Source of the DNA: Fodinibius halophilus
GTDB taxonomy: Bacteria > Bacteroidota > Rhodothermia > Balneolales > Balneolaceae
Direction: 5' to 3'
Assembly (NCBI RefSeq): GCF_011059105.1
Contig: NZ_JAALLS010000003.1
Location: 1 to 64,000 of the forward strand
DNA: 64,000 bases
In this document: positions 26,214 to 35,524 of the stretch, piece by piece
Numbering within the stretch: position 1 is the stretch's first letter
Layout: each line of letters begins with the position of its first letter
Program-made: the position numbers and the translations under genes
The notes under the pieces: model-generated
Told to the model about the DNA's origin: nothing
Database searches by the model: none
The model's input: the letters and a program-made list of their open reading frames with translations, nothing else

Positions 26214-26837
26214 TTAGTTCATTGCTTTCATCACGGCTGCAGCACCTAGGGCAATACCAACGCCTGTTAACACTGCTTTCTTTATAAATCCTTCTTTCTT
26301 TTTTATCCGGTCGAGCCCACCTTCTTTTTCGTAGTTGATCTTTGCGTTACCCACCCGATAAGAAAGCACTTGGTTTCTGCCATTAATATCTTTGGGGCGT
26401 ACCATTCCGGTTAAATCGATCATATGTTTCTCTCCATTAATTTCTGTTGACCGGCTACCTTTAATAATCAGATTTCCGGCATCCGTCATATCGGTTATTT
26501 CTACGCTCATATAACCATTCAATAATTGTCCCTGATTTGTTTGGTTCCGCTCGTCAGAATCATAATTCACCTCTACATCGGAGCCGAACGTTGGCTGAAA
26601 GGGCATAAAGTTACCACCCATAGATCCCCCGGCTCCGGCTTTCGCATTGTTTGCATTTTGCGCATCAGAGCTGGTGCTTCCTGATATATTCTCTTGCAGT
26701 ACGACCGTAATAATATCACCCACTTGTTGGGCCTTATTATCTTGGTACATTGAGCCTTGCGCCTGTACCGAAACGGTAGCACCCCAAATTAAAAGTAGTG
26801 CAAATCCTATGTTAGATATCAAAGTGTATTTTTCCAT
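26214..26837 (-). CDS. flgH: Flagellar L-ring protein FlgH, without lipobox
   Basis: A 207-aa outer-membrane ring protein. After an N-terminal signal peptide (ALLLIWGATVSVQAQG) come GDIITVVLQENISGS, MSVEITDMTDAGNLIIKGS and GMVRPKDINGRNQVLS, all FlgH hallmarks. FlgH is normally a lipoprotein with a Cys right after the signal; here the signal ends AQA/G and there is no Cys at all. A hydrophobic C-terminal helix (AVLTGVGIALGAAAVMKAM) is present and could replace the lipid anchor (inference). The gene overlaps the flgA end by 19 bases. Confidence 0.92.
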   Translation of the reverse strand: MEKYTLISNIGFALLLIWGATVSVQAQGSMYQDNKAQQVGDIITVVLQENISGSTSSDAQNANNAKAGAGGSMGGNFMPFQPTFGSDVEVNYDSDERNQTNQGQLLNGYMSVEITDMTDAGNLIIKGSRSTEINGEKHMIDLTGMVRPKDINGRNQVLSYRVGNAKINYEKEGGLDRIKKKEGFIKKAVLTGVGIALGAAAVMKAMN

Positions 26838-27559
26838 AATATTAGTCCCGGACGAACAATTTCGCCCACATATTTTTTTCTCGTTTCTTTGCTGTAAATT
26901 CTGATTTTATCTCCTTTGGCTCCATTTTCGCGGGCTTCTCCCGCTACCTGAACCCGGATCCCTTTCTTCTGTATCAAGACCCGGACCTGGTCGCCGGCTT
27001 CTACAATATATTCTCTGCTTACAAACGTACGGCGAACCGGCTGTCCAGACAGTAGGGTTCTGCGCAAGGTTTTACCGACCAAGGCATCCATATCCTCTAT
27101 TAACTCATCTTTATTCCGGGATAACGATACCCATTGTTTTTTCAGGTCTTGTTTTGTGATTTTGCTTCCCGATCGCAGGCGACGCGTTACCACCGGTACT
27201 TTTTTCTCTACATCTACTGCTAATTGGATCTGTATGCTTCTTTTCTTCTGACGACCTTGATAAAAAACATCGAAGTTGGTATAACGGCGTACATTTCCAT
27301 CCAGTTTCACCCCAATAATACTCTGGGAGCCCGCCTCTAATAGTCGCCGGGGAATCCAGCGGGCTTTAATTTCGAACCGATATATATCGCCCGAAAAATG
27401 TTGACTCAACTGCTCTTTGGCTTTTTTGAGGATGATCTGCTTCGTATCAATATCACGCTCAACAAACATAGCTGAGCTCTCAGAAGGCTTCGCTGTACCC
27501 GTGGACACAAATACGGCCGTACAAAAAACCAATATCGATATGAAAAGTCGGGTATTCAC
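26819..27559 (-). CDS. flgA: FlgA, P-ring assembly chaperone
   Basis: A 246-aa periplasmic protein with a Sec signal peptide (LFISILVFCTAVFVSTGTA) and a C-terminal SAF domain: VTRRLRSGSKITKQDLKKQWV, LVGKTLRRTLLSGQPVRRTF, VEAGDQVRVLIQKKGIRVQVAGEA. FlgA helps FlgI assemble the P ring. It lies 18 bases after flgG and overlaps flgH. Confidence 0.92.
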   Translation of the reverse strand: MNTRLFISILVFCTAVFVSTGTAKPSESSAMFVERDIDTKQIILKKAKEQLSQHFSGDIYRFEIKARWIPRRLLEAGSQSIIGVKLDGNVRRYTNFDVFYQGRQKKRSIQIQLAVDVEKKVPVVTRRLRSGSKITKQDLKKQWVSLSRNKDELIEDMDALVGKTLRRTLLSGQPVRRTFVSREYIVEAGDQVRVLIQKKGIRVQVAGEARENGAKGDKIRIYSKETRKKYVGEIVRPGLILWKNTL

Positions 27560-27577
27560 TGTATTCTTATATTAAGA

Positions 27578-28372
27578 TTAACGTTTAATAGAATTGGTTA
27601 CCGACATCATATCTTCGGCAGATTTCACCATTTTCGAGTTAGTCTCATACGCCCGCTGGGCTTCAATAAGCTGTACCATCTCTGTTACTACATCCACATT
27701 AGATTGCTCAAGAAACCCTTGCCGAACAACTCCAAACCCTTCTGAGCCGGGGCGATCGACAAATGCCATTCCTGAAGCTTCTGTTTCTTTATATACGTTT
27801 CCACCTTTAGCCTGTAGGCCGGCCGGGTTCGAAAAGCGAGCAATTTCTATCTGTCCAAGTTCTACTTTTTGGTTATCTCCCATAAGGGCCGTAACGGTTC
27901 CACTCTGGCTAACTTCAATAGCTTGGGCCTCCATTGGCACTTCGATCTGCTCGGCCAGGGGCAGCCCGGAATTGTTTATCAACATTCCCGAAGAATCACG
28001 GCTGAAGTTTCCATCACGGGTATAACCGATAGATCCATCCGGCATTTCAACTCGGAAGAATCCATTTCCACTGATTCCCATATCTAGGGGGTTGCCCGTT
28101 TCCGACATCGAGCCCTGCATAAAGTTCCGGATCGTTGAAACGGCTTGTGAACCATGGCCGATCTGCAATCGCGGGCTGTCATCAGAAATTCTGTTAGAAG
28201 CCCCACCGGGTTTTGAAACCGAAATATCCTCATAGAATAGATCTTGAAAAGCAATCGTGCTTCGTTTATATCCTGTTGTTCCAACATTTGCTAAGTTATT
28301 AGCAATGTTGTCGACCGACTTTTGTTGGGCACTCATACCAAGTGCTGCCGTTGTTAAAGCTCTAAAAGGCAT
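27578..28372 (-). CDS. flgG: Distal rod protein FlgG
   Basis: A 264-aa rod protein. It begins FRALTTAALGMSAQQKSVDNIANNLANVGTTGYKRS, with the axial-protein motif NNLANVxTxGYK. It contains LQIGHGSQAVSTIRNFMQGSM and MGISGNGFFRV, and ends EMVQLIEAQRAYETNSKMVK-like as FlgG does. Exported by the type III system to form the distal rod through the P and L rings. It follows flgF by 20 bases. Confidence 0.95.
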   Translation of the reverse strand: MPFRALTTAALGMSAQQKSVDNIANNLANVGTTGYKRSTIAFQDLFYEDISVSKPGGASNRISDDSPRLQIGHGSQAVSTIRNFMQGSMSETGNPLDMGISGNGFFRVEMPDGSIGYTRDGNFSRDSSGMLINNSGLPLAEQIEVPMEAQAIEVSQSGTVTALMGDNQKVELGQIEIARFSNPAGLQAKGGNVYKETEASGMAFVDRPGSEGFGVVRQGFLEQSNVDVVTEMVQLIEAQRAYETNSKMVKSAEDMMSVTNSIKR

Positions 28373-28392
28373 AATGGTGTAATAATTTTAGA

Positions 28393-29130
28393 TTAAAATT
28401 TCCCCAACTTGGACGTAACCTGTCCAAGCATTTCGTCTGTAGTTCTAATTGCTCGTTGCTGCGTTTCAAACATTTTCGTAGTCTGCATCATATCTACCAT
28501 TTCGTTAAGCGGGCTTACATTACCCGACTCATAATACCCTTGCCTTACTCTGCTGGCATTATCATCAATCATCGCACTCTGCTGTACTGCAAAGTAATTA
28601 CTTCCCTGGCGATCCAGCTGAGAGGTATCTTCTACCTTTACAATCTTCAATTTATCCAACACCTCACTATTCAACCTAATAGTACCATCATCAGCCAGTT
28701 CAACCTTAGCCGGTTCTCCATTATTACCGCCGGCCTGCAAGTACTGGGGCATATAAATAGGTCCGGAATCGCCCATAACCTTTGCGCCGCGTCCATCAAC
28801 CAGGTAACCGTCAGAGCTTACGTGCATTCGGCCATCACGGGTTAACTTCTGGCTGTTCTCACCCTGAACTACAAAAAAGCCTTTTCCTTTTATACCAAAG
28901 TCAAGGTCGTTACCTGTAGGCTCCAGTACACCTTGACTCATATCAACTTGCTGCTGAGGCATCGGTCGAGTAACAGATTCACCATTAACTTCTTCCTGAA
29001 CCATCCGATAAAATACCTTACTTCCTTTAAATCCAGGCGTATTGATATTTGCTAAATTATTAGCAGTAACATCTTGTGCTTTTCTAAGCATCTGCATAGC
29101 CTGCATTTGAGCTTGTATACTATCAGTCAT
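28393..29130 (-). CDS. flgF: Proximal rod protein FlgF
   Basis: A 245-aa axial protein and first gene of the minus-strand flgF-G-A-H-I-J-N-K-L operon. The N-terminus has TANNLANINTPGFKGSKVFYR, then LEPTGNDLDFGIKGKGFFVVQGE. The C-terminus ends SPLNEMVDMMQTTKMFETQQ, the rod-protein helix. It resembles FlgG, as expected for the neighbouring rod subunit; FlgF is chosen for its order and length. Confidence 0.9.
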   Translation of the reverse strand: MTDSIQAQMQAMQMLRKAQDVTANNLANINTPGFKGSKVFYRMVQEEVNGESVTRPMPQQQVDMSQGVLEPTGNDLDFGIKGKGFFVVQGENSQKLTRDGRMHVSSDGYLVDGRGAKVMGDSGPIYMPQYLQAGGNNGEPAKVELADDGTIRLNSEVLDKLKIVKVEDTSQLDRQGSNYFAVQQSAMIDDNASRVRQGYYESGNVSPLNEMVDMMQTTKMFETQQRAIRTTDEMLGQVTSKLGKF

Positions 29131-29524
29131 AAGATCCTCTACAATACTTCTTTGTTACGTTAGTAAAACTTCGGTTAGTACCGATTAAGATCTATATACC
29201 TTCAAATTCTGTGCCACCTCTCTTTTCCCGGAAAGATTTAATAAATAAAAGAAGCTGTTGTATAGAATCAGAAGCTACCGATATCCCTATATAATAAAGT
29301 ATAGGTCTACCGTAAGGGGGTATTGGGATCTTCTATTTTACAGTAGGTTAAGCCCTGGCTCTATTTTACATTTCTTGCCCGATCTACAGTCTTTTTCCCG
29401 GATTCCGGGAAATGTTTTCCGTATGAGTGGAGCTTTTCTCCCTCCTCTTTATATAAACAAGTGCAGAGGGGGATTTAACTGGCGGGTTTGTCTTGTGGTA
29501 CTGTATTTGATGTAATATAGCCTT
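29131..29524. other. Divergent regulatory region flgF / flhB
   Basis: About 390 bases between two divergent flagellar operons. It contains the flgF sigma-54-like site. For flhB I see no convincing sigma-54 or sigma-28 element: several GG-N10-GC pairs exist but with poor flanks. TGTATTTG at about 29,502-29,509 is a one-off match to the Bacteroidota -7 box. No gene. Confidence 0.4.
29201..29217 (-). promoter_or_regulatory. Sigma-54-like promoter of flgF operon
   Basis: Minus-strand GTGGCACAGAATTTGAA carries a full -24 box (TGGCAC) and TTTGA ten bases later where TTTGC is expected. It lies about 70 bases before the flgF ATG, in the only gap of this operon. Confidence 0.42.
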
Positions 29525-30598
29525 ATGTCAGATCAAAACTCGGCTCAAGAAAAAACGGAAGACCCCACACAACAGAGGCTTGAAAAAGCTCGTGAAGAGG
29601 GGAATGTCAGTGTCAGTAAAGAGGTCTCCTCTGTTGTAATTATGGTTGTATCGTTATTTACCATCATGAGTTCCGGCGAATTCATATATGGAAAATTTGT
29701 TCGCCTCTTCGAAACTTTTTTCCTCAACTCCGGGGCCCCCATCGAAAACCAAGACCAAGCTCTTGCCTATTTAAAAGAGGCTTTATTCTATGGCCTCGAG
29801 GCGATGACTCCCCTGATAATTGTATTGCTCGTTACCGCCCTCTTAGTAAACGCTATCCAAACAAAAATGGCTTTTTCAATAAAAGCCCTAGAACCCAAAT
29901 TCAGCAATCTGAACCCTATTGAGGGGATTAAGAATATTTTTTCGAAGAAAGGATTGATGGAATTGGCAAAGGGTGTAGTAAAGCTCACCGCAGTGGTAAC
30001 CATCGCACGATCCACTGTCACCAACAACATTAACACCTTCCTTTCATTTTCGGTAATGCCCTTGGAACACGACCTCCAAGAGGCCGCATCTTATATTCTC
30101 ATTTTTTTAGGCAAAGTTTTTGTAGCTCTATTTGTACTGTCCGTTGTTGATGCACTTTACCAGCAGTACCAACACAAAGAGGACCTGAAAATGAGTAAGA
30201 AAGAAGTTAAAGATGAACGTAAAGAATCTGAAGGTGACCCCCAGATGAAGGGAAAACGGAAGCAGATGGGGCAGGCCCTCCGCAGTAAACGTATGGACCA
30301 TGCCGTATTAGAGTCCGATGTGGTGGTGACTAACCCCACGCACTATGCAGTAGCGCTGCAATATGACCCGGAAGAAAACAGTGCTCCCTTGGTTATGGCT
30401 AAGGGACAGCGCTATAAAGCACAAAAAATTAAAAAATTGGCCCGTGAGTTGGATGTGCCGATTGTGGAAAACAAACCGGTGGCACAAGCGCTTTTTGCCT
30501 CTGCAGAAGTTGACCAACATATCCCGGAAGATATGTACCGGGCAGTAGCCGAAATTTTAGCATACGTCTATAAACTTAAGAATAAACATAACATTTAA
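29525..30598 (+). CDS. flhB: Flagellar export switch protein FlhB
   Basis: A 357-aa inner-membrane protein with four transmembrane helices in the first ~210 residues. A charged cytoplasmic tail follows, with the self-cleaving VVTNPTHYAVAL motif (Asn-Pro at ~268-269), then DPEENSAPLVMAKG and IVENKPVAQALFASAEVDQ. Cleavage at NPTH switches the export gate from hook to filament substrates. Start ATG 29,525 is preceded by little Shine-Dalgarno. First gene of flhB-flhA-flhF-x-fliA. Confidence 0.96.
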   Translation: MSDQNSAQEKTEDPTQQRLEKAREEGNVSVSKEVSSVVIMVVSLFTIMSSGEFIYGKFVRLFETFFLNSGAPIENQDQALAYLKEALFYGLEAMTPLIIVLLVTALLVNAIQTKMAFSIKALEPKFSNLNPIEGIKNIFSKKGLMELAKGVVKLTAVVTIARSTVTNNINTFLSFSVMPLEHDLQEAASYILIFLGKVFVALFVLSVVDALYQQYQHKEDLKMSKKEVKDERKESEGDPQMKGKRKQMGQALRSKRMDHAVLESDVVVTNPTHYAVALQYDPEENSAPLVMAKGQRYKAQKIKKLARELDVPIVENKPVAQALFASAEVDQHIPEDMYRAVAEILAYVYKLKNKHNI

Positions 30599-30607
30599 TA
30601 GTAACGA

Positions 30608-32716
30608 ATGCCTTTTGCTAATATAAGTACAAGCCAGCTGAAGGATCGGTTCATGAGAACCGACGTCCTTATTTCTTCGAGTATCATTGTCATACTTTTG
30701 ATAATGATTATTCCGTTTCCCCCAATGCTTATGGATTTCTTCCTGGCATTGAATATCTCATTATCTATTGTGGTTATGCTGGTAGCCTTTTATACCCTCA
30801 AACCACTGGAATTCTCGGTATTTCCCGGAATGCTGCTCATCCTGACTCTTTTCAGGCTGGCCCTGAACATTGCCTCTACCCGATTGATTTTAAGTGAAGG
30901 TTATGCCGGATCGGTTATTGAATCGTTCGGTGGCTTTATTGTACAGGGCAACTATGTGATAGGGATTATCATCTTTGCCGTACTCATTATTATTAACTTT
31001 GTAGTTATTACCAAGGGTGCAACCCGTATTGCAGAGGTAGGAGCACGTTTTACCCTTGATGCGATGCCCGGTAAGCAGATGTCTATCGACGCCGACTTAA
31101 GTGCCGGCCTTATTACCGACCAGCAAGCAAAAGAACGACGTGAAGAGATTGCCCAAGAGGCCGACTTTTACGGTGCAATGGATGGTGCCAGTAAGTTTGT
31201 GCGCGGTGATGTTATTGCCGGTTTACTTATTACTTGTATTAATATTGTTGGCGGACTCGTTATCGGAACCGTTCAGCTTGGTATGCCGATGGGAGAAGCA
31301 GCTAAGCTATATACCCTGATGACTATTGGTGATGGGCTTGTCTCTCAGATTCCGGCCCTTCTTATTTCAACATCTGCCGGTATTATCGTATCGCGCGCCG
31401 CCTCTGACGGAAATTTAAGTGATGACCTTACCAATCAGCTTTTGGGTGATCCCAAGACCCTTACCATGGGTTCAGCCTTTGTATTCTTTATTGGTCTTAT
31501 GCCAGGCCTCCCTGTCGTTCCATTTTGGTCTATTTCCGGTCTTTTTCTCTTTCTTGCATACAGGAGACATCAAACCGAAGAGAAAGAAAGACAGCTCGAA
31601 GAAAAACAACAGGATGAACTTCCCGAAGGTCAACAAGAAGAAGACCGCGTGGAAGATTACCTGCTGCTCGATACCCTGGAGCTGGAAATTGGATACAGCC
31701 TTATTTCTATGGTCGAGGAACAACAAGGCGGCGACCTCTTAGATCGTATTACGTCTCTTAGAAAACAGCTGGCCGCAGAACTCGGAATCATTATTCCTTC
31801 TGTACGCATTCGAGATAATGTTCAGCTGGATGCCAACCACTATATAATAAAGATGCGCGGCATTGATCAGGGAGAAGGTGAACTGCTACCGGACTACCAT
31901 TTGGCCCTTATCCCATCAGATTTTGATGCAAATATTCAAGGTATTGAAACAACCGACCCCACCTTTGGCATGGATGCGATCTGGGTAAGCGGAAAAAATA
32001 AATCACAGGCGGAAAAATTTGGCCTTTCCGTGATTGAAGCCGGGGCTGTTATCACTACCCACTTAATGGAAGTTCTGAAAAAGAATGCCCATAAGTTGAT
32101 CGACCGTCAAATGGTTAAACGACTGGTTGACAATATCGAAGAAAAATCTCCTGCACTGGTAGAAGAATTAGTTCCGGAAGGCATGCAGATTGGACAGATA
32201 CAAAAAGTGCTCAAGCGATTGCTTCGTGAGCGTATACCTATTAACAACCTTATTACCATACTTGAGACCCTGGCCGACTATTGCCATCAAACAACGAATG
32301 TCGACGTTCTGACGGAGTATTGCCGTGCTTCACTGTCTGAGACCATTACCAAAAAGTTTGTCTCTGAAGACAACGAAGTGGTTGTAGTAATGATGGATTC
32401 TTCGCTGGAGTCACGCCTTATTGAAAAGGCCCAACAGGGAGGACTCAATTCCAACACCTTGGGACTTGATCCTAATACCGTCGAGATGCTGTATAAAAGT
32501 TCATCCAAGATATTCGAAAGTATGATTCGCCAGGGATATGATCCGGTACTGTTAACATCACCGGTACTCCGTAACACACTTTTTGAATTTCTGGCACCAA
32601 TTTTGCCTGATATAAATGTGTTGTCATACAATGACATTAGTCAAAATGTTCAGTTTAAAACCTTTGATCGACTGAGCATCCAACATGCTGAATTAAATGA
32701 ACCCGCATCGGTATGA
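30608..32716 (+). CDS. flhA: Flagellar export gate protein FlhA
   Basis: A 702-aa protein. The N-terminal half has about eight transmembrane helices and the FHIPEP signature LFRLALNIASTRLILSEG. The conserved cytoplasmic loop contains RIAEVGARFTLDAMPGKQMSIDADL. The C-terminal cytoplasmic domain forms the nine-subunit docking ring. A charged Gln/Glu-rich linker (KEERQLEEKQQDE-like, ~325-345) joins the two. Length is standard. Its stop overlaps the flhF start by four bases (ATGA). Confidence 0.97.
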   Translation: MPFANISTSQLKDRFMRTDVLISSSIIVILLIMIIPFPPMLMDFFLALNISLSIVVMLVAFYTLKPLEFSVFPGMLLILTLFRLALNIASTRLILSEGYAGSVIESFGGFIVQGNYVIGIIIFAVLIIINFVVITKGATRIAEVGARFTLDAMPGKQMSIDADLSAGLITDQQAKERREEIAQEADFYGAMDGASKFVRGDVIAGLLITCINIVGGLVIGTVQLGMPMGEAAKLYTLMTIGDGLVSQIPALLISTSAGIIVSRAASDGNLSDDLTNQLLGDPKTLTMGSAFVFFIGLMPGLPVVPFWSISGLFLFLAYRRHQTEEKERQLEEKQQDELPEGQQEEDRVEDYLLLDTLELEIGYSLISMVEEQQGGDLLDRITSLRKQLAAELGIIIPSVRIRDNVQLDANHYIIKMRGIDQGEGELLPDYHLALIPSDFDANIQGIETTDPTFGMDAIWVSGKNKSQAEKFGLSVIEAGAVITTHLMEVLKKNAHKLIDRQMVKRLVDNIEEKSPALVEELVPEGMQIGQIQKVLKRLLRERIPINNLITILETLADYCHQTTNVDVLTEYCRASLSETITKKFVSEDNEVVVVMMDSSLESRLIEKAQQGGLNSNTLGLDPNTVEMLYKSSSKIFESMIRQGYDPVLLTSPVLRNTLFEFLAPILPDINVLSYNDISQNVQFKTFDRLSIQHAELNEPASV

Positions 32717-34152
32717 TACTGAATAAATTTTTAGATAAAACGGTAGAAGCTGCAAAGGAAAGTGCTCGGCAAATTTATGCTGACGACTATTCGAAGCTGA
32801 AGAGCATCACCTCCGAGAAGGGGGATGACAACGGGCAAGGGTCGCCTGAGCAAGACCAGCAAAACAGCAGCCGTCGCGAAAAAAAAGAAACAACCTCTAA
32901 AGATGGCGTTGTATTTGAGCGGTCTGGCACAACAAAGCCTGCGGCAAATGAAAAATCAAAAGACATTAACTCTAAGTTAGCCTCTATCCGCAAATATGCA
33001 GCACAACAAACCAATGAGCAGATAGATGACGGGAATGAGTGGGAATCTAGTCCTGATAAGAAGGAACTTAAAGAAAGTTTGAGTGATCCTGCTCCCAAAA
33101 AGGCTACCCCTTTGTATAGCCGCAAAGATATCAGGCCCAAGCCCAAGCCCAAACCAGCAGATGACAAAAAGAAACAAGAACCATCTGCTTCTGATGCGCA
33201 AAAGGCCAAGAAGTCTACCGATCCGGATCAGTTGATGGATCAGCCTGTTAGCAAATTACCGAATGATGGTCCGGAAGAATCTGAAGCATCAGCGGAAAAG
33301 AATCGCGATGCGGATTTACATAAACGCCTGGACAGGCTCGAATCACTAATGCACCTGAGCTTGTCTTCGGGATATGCACAATTTTCAAACCACCCCTTAT
33401 TCCACAAACTGTTACACAAAGGGGTACCACAGAAATTAGTTAACAACTGGTTCGACACTCTTAGCCAGCAGGGTATTGATCCTGATTTCAGAGGCCAACT
33501 TTTTCGTTCTAAACTGGCGCTTCTCATCCAAGATCTGTTAGAGGCTTCCAAAGCAAAAGCACCCAATGAGGTACTACTCTTTTGCGGACGATCAGGTACC
33601 GGCAAAACACAATTGATAATGAAATTATGCCAGCATTCATCATTCTTTACCAATAAGAAGATTGCTGTAGCCAACTTTAACCCGATGCCAAACAAACAGT
33701 ACTATTACAATGTACTGGCTCCATTTTGTGGAGATAATGGCATCGACTACTACCAAGTGTCCGGCGCAAAAGAAGTTAAGAATTTAATAAACAGGTGGGA
33801 TGGCTATGATCACATCCTTATCGATACCCCGGCTATTGAAGTAGAAGGCCAGCGTCGCATGGAAAAGATTTTAGCAATAAAAGAAACGTTAGCCCCTCAC
33901 CGGGAAATTGAAACACAATATTTAATAAACACCGCAGTAAATGGAAATGCTTTTAATGATCCTTTGGGTGTTGAGGTAGAAGCAGATCATATAGCACTAA
34001 CACATATAGATCAATCGATAAAGTGGGGCAAAACCATGCAGCTGATCTCGAATACAGATTATAGGTTGCGCTATCTAAGCAGTGGTCCTACTATCGCCGG
34101 CAGTCTTCTCCCTTTCGACCCGGAGAAGTTTGCTCAAAAACTAATACGGTAA
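32713..34152 (+). CDS. flhF: Divergent FlhF-type SRP-like GTPase
   Basis: A 479-aa protein. Residues ~35-205 are long, charged and low-complexity (Lys/Asp/Ser/Pro), much longer than in most FlhF. A helical N domain (~215-280) precedes the G domain with P-loop GRSGTGKT at 292-299. The G3 box reads LIDTPA (D371) where FlhF/FtsY have DTAG, and the G4 box reads THID (D433) where TKLD is usual. FlhF places the flagellum at the pole. Context (right after flhA, before fliA) supports FlhF; the altered G3/G4 boxes suggest changed nucleotide binding or hydrolysis. The start overlaps the flhA stop. Confidence 0.78.
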   Translation: MILNKFLDKTVEAAKESARQIYADDYSKLKSITSEKGDDNGQGSPEQDQQNSSRREKKETTSKDGVVFERSGTTKPAANEKSKDINSKLASIRKYAAQQTNEQIDDGNEWESSPDKKELKESLSDPAPKKATPLYSRKDIRPKPKPKPADDKKKQEPSASDAQKAKKSTDPDQLMDQPVSKLPNDGPEESEASAEKNRDADLHKRLDRLESLMHLSLSSGYAQFSNHPLFHKLLHKGVPQKLVNNWFDTLSQQGIDPDFRGQLFRSKLALLIQDLLEASKAKAPNEVLLFCGRSGTGKTQLIMKLCQHSSFFTNKKIAVANFNPMPNKQYYYNVLAPFCGDNGIDYYQVSGAKEVKNLINRWDGYDHILIDTPAIEVEGQRRMEKILAIKETLAPHREIETQYLINTAVNGNAFNDPLGVEVEADHIALTHIDQSIKWGKTMQLISNTDYRLRYLSSGPTIAGSLLPFDPEKFAQKLIR

Positions 34153-34195
34153 CCACAAATGCTTCTGCATTTAAACTAACTATGGATTAATACAA

Positions 34196-34450
34196 ATGAA
34201 ATTATCGAACGCTATGCTATTACGAATTATTACGGTTATATCACTTATCCAGTTTTTGTTATTGATGGTTTCCGGCGCTAGTGTAAATATTGCGCTTTAT
34301 CGAAGCCTTCTGGTTTTCTTGATCCTCTTTTCACTGGTTTATATCTCGATGTTTTTATTGAACATCATCCAGGAGAACAGCTCAAAAGCAGTGTCAAGTA
34401 AATCGGCTGCAACTGAAAGCAACAATTCACAAAATAACAGTGGGGAATAA
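34196..34450 (+). CDS. Small two-helix membrane protein between flhF and fliA
   Basis: An 84-aa protein, not recognised. Two transmembrane helices (LLRIITVISLIQFLLLMVSG at ~8-27 and SLLVFLILFSLVYISMFLL at ~37-55) are followed by a Ser/Asn-rich cytoplasmic-looking tail. Its stop overlaps the fliA start (TAATG), so expression is coupled. The place is normally held by flhG (MinD-like), which is missing here. Function unknown; a membrane partner for FlhF or FliA is only a guess from position. Confidence 0.6.
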   Translation: MKLSNAMLLRIITVISLIQFLLLMVSGASVNIALYRSLLVFLILFSLVYISMFLLNIIQENSSKAVSSKSAATESNNSQNNSGE

Positions 34451-35223
34451 TGATGTCTGAGAAAACACTACAAGAACTTGCCGAATTATTTTGCAAGAAC
34501 CCTTCGGATGGTCTTCGCGATGCAATCATAAGCAAATCTATGCCGCTGATACGCAGCATTATCGGAAAAATAAATATTCCCGATCAGCCGCTGACCCAGC
34601 AGGAAGATATCGAAAGCGCCGGCATCAGCGGACTCATACAGGCCATGGATTCGTATGACTGTGAACGAAATATCAAGTTTAACACCTTTGTTTACTATCG
34701 CATTCGCGGTAATATCATCGATTACTTGCGTAAGATTGATCAGCTTCCGCGTAAGAAGCGTAAAGATTACGGAGAGGTTAAGAGAACGATACAAGAGCTA
34801 TCACAACAGCTTGGGCGCCAACCCAGCGACGAAGAGGTAGCCAATGCCCTGGATATGAGTATCGACCGATACCGTAGTCTTCTCTCGAATGTGCAAACTC
34901 GCAATGCACTTTCTCTTGATAGCAGCTTGGGTAACAGCGGTGATGATTCCGGATCATTCTACGATATCCATGAAAATCCGAATGTAGAGCTCCCGGACCA
35001 AGACCTGGTCAACAAAGAGCGTACTCAAATACTGAAGAAAAAGATCGGAAATCTTAATGAACGAGATCGACTTATCCTTACGCTCTATTATTATGAGGAT
35101 ATGACGATGCAAGAGGTCGCGCTTTTGCTGGAGCTTTCAGAGGCTCGTATCTCACAAATAATCGGAAGAATTTTACTTCAGCTTAAAGAAGATTTGGTTG
35201 GCGAAAAGGTAACTGTTAGCTAA
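34450..35223 (+). CDS. fliA: Flagellar sigma factor FliA (sigma-28)
   Basis: A 257-aa sigma-70-family factor. Region 2: IESAGISGLIQAMDSYDCER and FNTFVYYRIRGNIIDYLRK. Region 3: EVKRTIQELSQQLGRQPSDEEVA. Region 4: NLNERDRLILTLYYYEDMTM with HTH LLLELSEARISQI. This is the FliA/WhiG arrangement. It should read the TAAG-N14-nnYGATAA promoters before flagellin, fliS, motA and the kinase gene, and be held by the FlgM-like protein. Start at ATG 34,450 overlapping the previous stop; a second ATG follows directly. Confidence 0.95.
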   Translation: MMSEKTLQELAELFCKNPSDGLRDAIISKSMPLIRSIIGKINIPDQPLTQQEDIESAGISGLIQAMDSYDCERNIKFNTFVYYRIRGNIIDYLRKIDQLPRKKRKDYGEVKRTIQELSQQLGRQPSDEEVANALDMSIDRYRSLLSNVQTRNALSLDSSLGNSGDDSGSFYDIHENPNVELPDQDLVNKERTQILKKKIGNLNERDRLILTLYYYEDMTMQEVALLLELSEARISQIIGRILLQLKEDLVGEKVTVS

Positions 35224-35257
35224 AAAACAGCACTTGGCCTATACCCCGGGTATGTGC

Positions 35258-35282
35258 CAGATGGTTTTAGCAAAACCATCTG
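35258..35282 (+). terminator. Hairpin downstream of fliA
   Basis: A perfect 11-bp inverted repeat CAGATGGTTTT / AAAACCATCTG around a 3-base loop, 35 bases after the fliA stop. The T run after it is poor, so termination efficiency is uncertain. It is the only strong hairpin at the end of the flhB-fliA operon. Confidence 0.5.
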
Positions 35283-35524
35283 ATGTTACATTTCCACACC
35301 GGAGGTAATGGTTCTATATGTCCGGCCAGCATCTTTTTGAGCAGGCAGTATGCAGACATCACCCCACTATTATGTTCTGCCTGATCGATTATTGAGCTAG
35401 CCGGTGGCCACCGGGCATGCCACCTAACCTCAGACCACCTATCCGCTCACCTACCTTCTCAGACCTTGGGAAGCATCTCTTCAGAATATCCAAGAGCAGG
35501 TTCTCTAAGGCAAGTACCCCACCC

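Noticed and set aside
29340-29485. GG-N10-GC pairs upstream of flhB as sigma-54 sites
   Set aside because: Only the dinucleotides match; the flanking -24 and -12 bases do not resemble TGGCAC or TTTGC.
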